Positions 60,848 through 64,000 of a DNA stretch of 64,000 bases are shown in pieces. Where the stretch lies: assembly GCF_009720485.1 (NCBI RefSeq), contig NZ_CP045245.1, positions 2,418,001 through 2,482,000 on the forward strand, written 5' to 3'. How positions within the stretch are numbered: position 1 is the first letter of the stretch; each line of letters starts with the position of its first letter. The position numbers were made by a program, and so were the translations under genes. The notes under the pieces were generated by a model. The model ran no database searches and had not been told where the DNA came from. It worked only from the letters and a program-made list of their open reading frames with translations. The DNA comes from Cellulomonas sp. JZ18 (GTDB lineage: Bacteria; Actinomycetota; Actinomycetes; Actinomycetales; Cellulomonadaceae).

Positions 60848-60878
60848 CTGCAAGTTTGCAGTCAATGCATATTTGCAG
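60848..60878. promoter_or_regulatory. tandem TetR operator
   Basis: Two 14-base sites are 17 bases apart centre to centre: CTGCAAGTTTGCAG (60848-60861, a perfect inverted repeat CTGCAA-GT-TTGCAG) and ATGCATATTTGCAG (60865-60878, on the minus strand CTGCAAATATGCAT). They lie just upstream of the TetR start. Such a pair suits cooperative binding by two regulator dimers. The bases are seen; the regulator-site link is inference from position. Confidence 0.7.
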
Positions 60879-60907
60879 CGGATGCACCGTGAGGGGCCCG
60901 GGAGCGG

Positions 60908-61651
60908 CTACTCCTCCCCGAACCCGTCCTCGACGGCGCTGACGAAGCGCTGCACCGCCGCGGCGGCCTGCGGCCCCTCACCGACCACCTCGAGCCGTGC
61001 GCCCTGCCCCGCGCCGAGCTTCATCAGCTCCAGGACGCTCGCCCCGTTGGCGCCGTTGACGCGCACCCGCGCGTCGTACCCCGCCAGGGCCCGCGCGAGC
61101 ACCGCGGCGGGCCGGGCGTGCAGGCCGAGCCGGTTGCGCACCACCGCCGACGCGCGCACCACCCCGTCCGCGTCGGTGACGGGCGCGCCGTCGCTCCCGG
61201 CCACGCCGTCGCGGGCGGCCGCGTCGGCGCCCCCCGGGGTGAACCCCGCGAAGGTGCCGCCCGCGTCGTGCGCCGAGGCCAGCACGGCCTCGAGGTCGCC
61301 CCCGCCGTGCGCCGTGACCCCCGCGGCCACGGCACCCTCGACGAACGGCGCGTCGGCGAGCCGCACCCGCTCCGCGAGGTCGGGGTCGACGGCCTCGAGC
61401 ACGGACTCGGTCGTCATGACGGCGGAGCCCAGGTCGGTCAGCACCACCACGGCACGACCGTCGGCCGCCGCGTCGTGCACCGCCGCCTCGACGCGGTCGA
61501 AGCTCGTGCCGATCCCGCCGTTGTCGAGCCCGCCGGCCGGGACGATGCGGACCCCGGGCGCCATCTGCGCGGCGACCTCGGCCGTCCCCTCCGCGAGCGC
61601 ACGCGAGTGCGACACCAGCACGAGCGCGACCCGCGCCCACCGCTCCCCCAT
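60908..61651 (-). CDS. dhaM: dihydroxyacetone kinase phosphotransfer subunit DhaM fused to HPr
   Basis: DhaM passes phosphate from the PTS to DhaL. The 247-residue protein has the EIIA-Man-like domain (LVSHSRALAEGTAEVA, active His15; GGLDNGGIGTS) and a C-terminal HPr domain (NRLGLHARPAAVLARAL, His near 177; NGASVLELMKLGAGQG). It lacks the EI-like domain of E. coli DhaM, so the general EI is needed. Fusion with HPr alone is seen in some gram-positives. ATG at 61651. Confidence 0.9.
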   Translation of the reverse strand: MGERWARVALVLVSHSRALAEGTAEVAAQMAPGVRIVPAGGLDNGGIGTSFDRVEAAVHDAAADGRAVVVLTDLGSAVMTTESVLEAVDPDLAERVRLADAPFVEGAVAAGVTAHGGGDLEAVLASAHDAGGTFAGFTPGGADAAARDGVAGSDGAPVTDADGVVRASAVVRNRLGLHARPAAVLARALAGYDARVRVNGANGASVLELMKLGAGQGARLEVVGEGPQAAAAVQRFVSAVEDGFGEE

Positions 61652-61704
61652 CGACCGTCCCTCTCCTCGCCCGTCGCGTGCGCCCCGCACGCGCCCTGCA
61701 CCCC

Positions 61705-62346
61705 TCAGCCGGCCGCGGCGGCGGCGTCCGCCGCGGCCGCCAGGATGAGCTCGCTCGACCGCGCCCCGGGGTCCAGGTGCCCCGCGGAGCGCTCGCCGAG
61801 GTAGCTCGCGCGGCCCTTCGTCGCGACCAGCGGCACGGTCGCCTCCGCGCCCTCGTGCGCGGCGCGGGCGGCCGAGGCGAGCACCTCCGAGGGCGGCGCG
61901 CCGTGGTCCGCCGCCTCGACCGCGGCGGCGACCGCCGGGGTCCACGCGTCGACCATGGTCTTCTCACCCGGGCCCGCCTTGCCCCGCGTCACGACGCCGT
62001 CGAGCGCGGCCTCCAGCAGCGCGACGACGCCCCCGCTGTCCAGCGTGGTCGTCGCCGTGGCCTTGGACGCACGCAGGTACGCGGTGCCGTACAGCGGCCC
62101 GGCGGCGCCGCCCACCGTCGACATGAGCGTCGTCGCGACGAGCCGCAGCACGTCGCCGATCTGCGCCGGCGGCTCCTCGAGCGCGTCGAGCTTGGCCAGG
62201 ACGGCGGCGAAGCCCCGGCGGAGGTTCTCCCCGTGGTCACCGTCGCCGATGAGCCGGTCGAGCTCGACGAGCTCGTCCCGGTGCTCCGTCACGGTGGCCG
62301 CCGACCGGCGTACCCAGTCGACCGCCCACGCCACGTCCAGCGTCAT
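61705..62346 (-). CDS. dhaL: dihydroxyacetone kinase ADP-binding subunit DhaL
   Basis: DhaL (213 residues) carries a tightly bound ADP that takes phosphate from DhaM and gives it to dihydroxyacetone bound on DhaK. The Mg-ADP motif LIGDGDHGENLRRG is near residue 32-45. The tail KGRASYLGERSAGHLDPGA is the family's C-terminal signature. ATG at 62346; 44 bases after dhaK. Confidence 0.93.
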   Translation of the reverse strand: MTLDVAWAVDWVRRSAATVTEHRDELVELDRLIGDGDHGENLRRGFAAVLAKLDALEEPPAQIGDVLRLVATTLMSTVGGAAGPLYGTAYLRASKATATTTLDSGGVVALLEAALDGVVTRGKAGPGEKTMVDAWTPAVAAAVEAADHGAPPSEVLASAARAAHEGAEATVPLVATKGRASYLGERSAGHLDPGARSSELILAAAADAAAAAG

Positions 62347-62390
62347 CGGCTCTCCTCCTCAGGCGTCCGCGCCCACGGCGCCGCTCGCCG

Positions 62391-63386
62391 TCACCAGCGC
62401 AGTGCGGCGGTGTGCACGGGGGCGTCCCAGAGCGCGGTCAGCTCGTCGTCCAGACGCAGGACGGTGACCGACGCACCCTGCATCTCCAGCGAAGTCACGT
62501 AGTTGCCGACGAGCGAGCGGGTCACCTCGACCCCGCGCTCGGAGAGCAACGCGCGTGCCCGACGATAGACGACGTACAGCTCCGAGGCGGGCGTGCCGCC
62601 CATGCCGTTCACGAGCAGCAGCACCTGCTCGCCCCCGCGCAGGCCCAGGTCCTCGACGACGGGGGTGAGCAGCATCTCGGTGATCTCGTCCGCGCTCGCC
62701 AGGGGGACCCGCCGGCGCCCCGGCTCGCCGTGGATGCCGATGCCGACCTCGATCTCGTCCTCGGGCAGGTCGAAGCTCGGGCGGCCCGCGTGCGGGACCG
62801 TGCACGCCGTGAGCGCGACCCCCATGGACCGCACGTTCGCCACGACGCGCTCGGCCACGGCCGCGACCGCGTCGAGGTCGTCGCCGCGCTCGGCGGCGGC
62901 GCCGGCGATCTTCTCCACCGCCACGGTTCCGGCGACGCCGCGGCGGCCGGCCGTGTACAGGGAGTCCTCGACGGCGACGTCGTCGTTCACGAGCACCGAG
63001 CGGACCGTGATGCCGTCGGCCTCCGCCAGCTCGGCCGCGGTCTCGAAGTTGAGGACGTCCCCGGTGTAGTTCTTCACGATCGTCAGGACGCCCGCACCAC
63101 CGTCCGCCGCCGCGATCGCGGGCGCGACCTGGTCCGGGGTCGGCGACGTGAACATCGCGCCGGGCACGGCCGCGTCGAGCATCCCGACGCCGACGAAGCC
63201 GCCGTGCAGCGGCTCGTGCCCGCTGCCCCCGCCGCTGACCAGCCCGACCTTGCCGGGGACGGCGCCGCCGGTGCGCGTGAGGAACAGCGGGTCGCGGTGC
63301 ACCCGCACGAGGTCGGCGTGTGCGAGGCCGAAGCCCTCGACCGACTCGACGACGACGTCCTGCGGGTCGTTGATGAGCTTCTTCAC
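62391..63386 (-). CDS. dhaK: dihydroxyacetone kinase substrate-binding subunit DhaK
   Basis: DhaK (331 residues) binds dihydroxyacetone covalently. The start [11 protein letters not shown] is typical, then [15 protein letters not shown], and the covalent His lies in [10 protein letters not shown] near residue 218. The end [20 protein letters not shown] is a family motif. The GTG at 63386 has AGGAGG six bases upstream. With dhaL and dhaM this gives a complete PTS-dependent pathway that feeds dihydroxyacetone phosphate into glycolysis. Confidence 0.94.
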   Translation of the reverse strand: MKKLINDPQDVVVESVEGFGLAHADLVRVHRDPLFLTRTGGAVPGKVGLVSGGGSGHEPLHGGFVGVGMLDAAVPGAMFTSPTPDQVAPAIAAADGGAGVLTIVKNYTGDVLNFETAAELAEADGITVRSVLVNDDVAVEDSLYTAGRRGVAGTVAVEKIAGAAAERGDDLDAVAAVAERVVANVRSMGVALTACTVPHAGRPSFDLPEDEIEVGIGIHGEPGRRRVPLASADEITEMLLTPVVEDLGLRGGEQVLLLVNGMGGTPASELYVVYRRARALLSERGVEVTRSLVGNYVTSLEMQGASVTVLRLDDELTALWDAPVHTAALRW

Positions 63387-63522
63387 TCGCGTCCTCCTGG
63401 CTCGGGCCGCCGCACACGACGTGCGGGGGCGGCGTCGTCCCCGCACAGCCCACCTTCGGTGGCACCCCGTCGCCGGTCAAGACGACGCGGCGGGACGGGG
63501 CGCGCCTCCTGCGCGTCGCCGC

Positions 63523-63549
63523 ACCGGCGCGGCGGTGTCCCGCGCCGGT
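63523..63549 (-). terminator. folC terminator hairpin
   Basis: ACCGGCGCGG (63523-63532) pairs with CCGCGCCGGT (63540-63549), a perfect ten-base stem with a seven-base loop, starting 18 bases after the folC stop. A shorter stem GTGCGGGG/CCCCGCAC (63421-63428, 63439-63446) lies in the dhaK leader. Confidence 0.65.
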
Positions 63550-63567
63550 ACGGTGCGCCCACGCCCG

Positions 63568-64000
63568 TCAGTCGCGGCCGAGCAGGACGCGCGCCTCCGC
63601 GACGAGCAGGATCGAGCCGGTGACCAGCACGCCGGCGCCGCGCTCCACCTCCCCCTCGGCCCGCTGCACCGCGATGTCGACCGCGTCGGGCAGGCGCGGC
63701 GCGACGTGCACGCGGTCCTCCCCGAACACCTCGACGGCGATCTCCGCGAGGTCGTCCACGTCGAGGGCCCGCTCGGACGTCGCCTGCGTGACGACGACCT
63801 CGTCGAGGACCGGCTCGAGGATCGACAGCATCGCCTCCGGGTCCTTGTCCGCCATGACGCCGACGACGCCGACGAGCCGCTGGAACGCGAACGCCTCCTC
63901 GACGGCCGCGACGAGCGCCTCGGTGCCCGCGGGGTTGTGCGCGCCGTCGACGAGCACGGTCGGGCTCGACCGGACGACCTCGAGCCGGCCCGGCGACGAG
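63568..64000 (-). CDS. folC: folylpolyglutamate/dihydrofolate synthase FolC, 5' end cut by window edge
   Basis: FolC adds glutamate to folates and makes dihydrofolate. Only the C-terminal 143 residues are present. They begin SPGRLEVVRSSPTVLVDGAHNPAG (the VDGAHNPAG motif is diagnostic of the Mur-ligase-like C-terminal domain) and end VTGSILLVAEARVLLGRD. The start is beyond position 64000. In other actinobacteria DUF4233 and ndk follow directly; here dhaKLM and the tetR-MFS pair intervene. Confidence 0.92.
   Translation of the reverse strand, partial: SSPGRLEVVRSSPTVLVDGAHNPAGTEALVAAVEEAFAFQRLVGVVGVMADKDPEAMLSILEPVLDEVVVTQATSERALDVDDLAEIAVEVFGEDRVHVAPRLPDAVDIAVQRAEGEVERGAGVLVTGSILLVAEARVLLGRD

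Overview
This window is a 64 kb piece of a high-GC actinobacterial chromosome (G+C visibly above 70%, GTG and ATG starts, very short or overlapping gene junctions). It most resembles Cellulomonas or a close relative. The strongest pointer is a secreted GH9 cellulase with the domain order and length of Cellulomonas fimi CenC, preceded by a near-perfect CebR/CelR operator. Almost all genes lie on the minus strand. Only DUF4439, Fpg/Nei, an FAD oxidoreductase and an M23-like protein lie on the plus strand.

Layout. 1-3790: pnp (cut by the left edge), rpsO, ribF. 3972-7280: cenC-like cellulase. 7469-14145: truB, rbfA, infB, ylxR, nusA, rimP (translation and transcription factors). 14286-19101: DUF4439 lipoprotein, proS, Fpg/Nei glycosylase, GNAT protein. 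19211-30647: ispG, M50 protease, FAD oxidoreductase, dxr, DivIVA-domain protein, rlmN, cdsA, frr, pyrH, tsf, rpsB. 30990-33719: M23-like protein, FliA/WhiG sigma factor, xerC. 33853-39168: dprA, comM, yraN, DUF2469, rnhB, lepB. 39316-44954: rplS, trmD, rimM, khpA, rpsP, an amidohydrolase, ffh. 44982-48443: glnD, glnB, amtB (nitrogen) behind a GlnR-type box. 48678-54578: ftsY, a small membrane protein, smc, ndk. 54643-57676: a compact five-gene accessory operon with a SipW-type signal peptidase, three exported proteins sharing the same signal-region motif and an LAxTG-like surface protein. 57982-64000: DUF4233, a DHA2-type MFS exporter with its TetR regulator and tandem operators, dhaKLM, and the 3' part of folC (cut by the right edge).

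The most interesting region is 54-63 kb. In Mycobacterium tuberculosis folC, the DUF4233 gene and ndk are neighbours. Here the same block is opened twice: dhaKLM/tetR/MFS sits between folC and DUF4233, and the SipW operon sits between DUF4233 and ndk. The SipW operon looks like a self-contained export and surface-assembly system and is the best candidate for an undescribed system.

Data quality: infB, proS, cdsA and the amidohydrolase each contain one frameshift, and in each case a single missing base in a four-base G or C run repairs the gene. At least three of these genes should be essential, so systematic homopolymer under-calling in the assembly is more likely than real mutation. No tRNA, rRNA, CRISPR array, transposase or origin was found.
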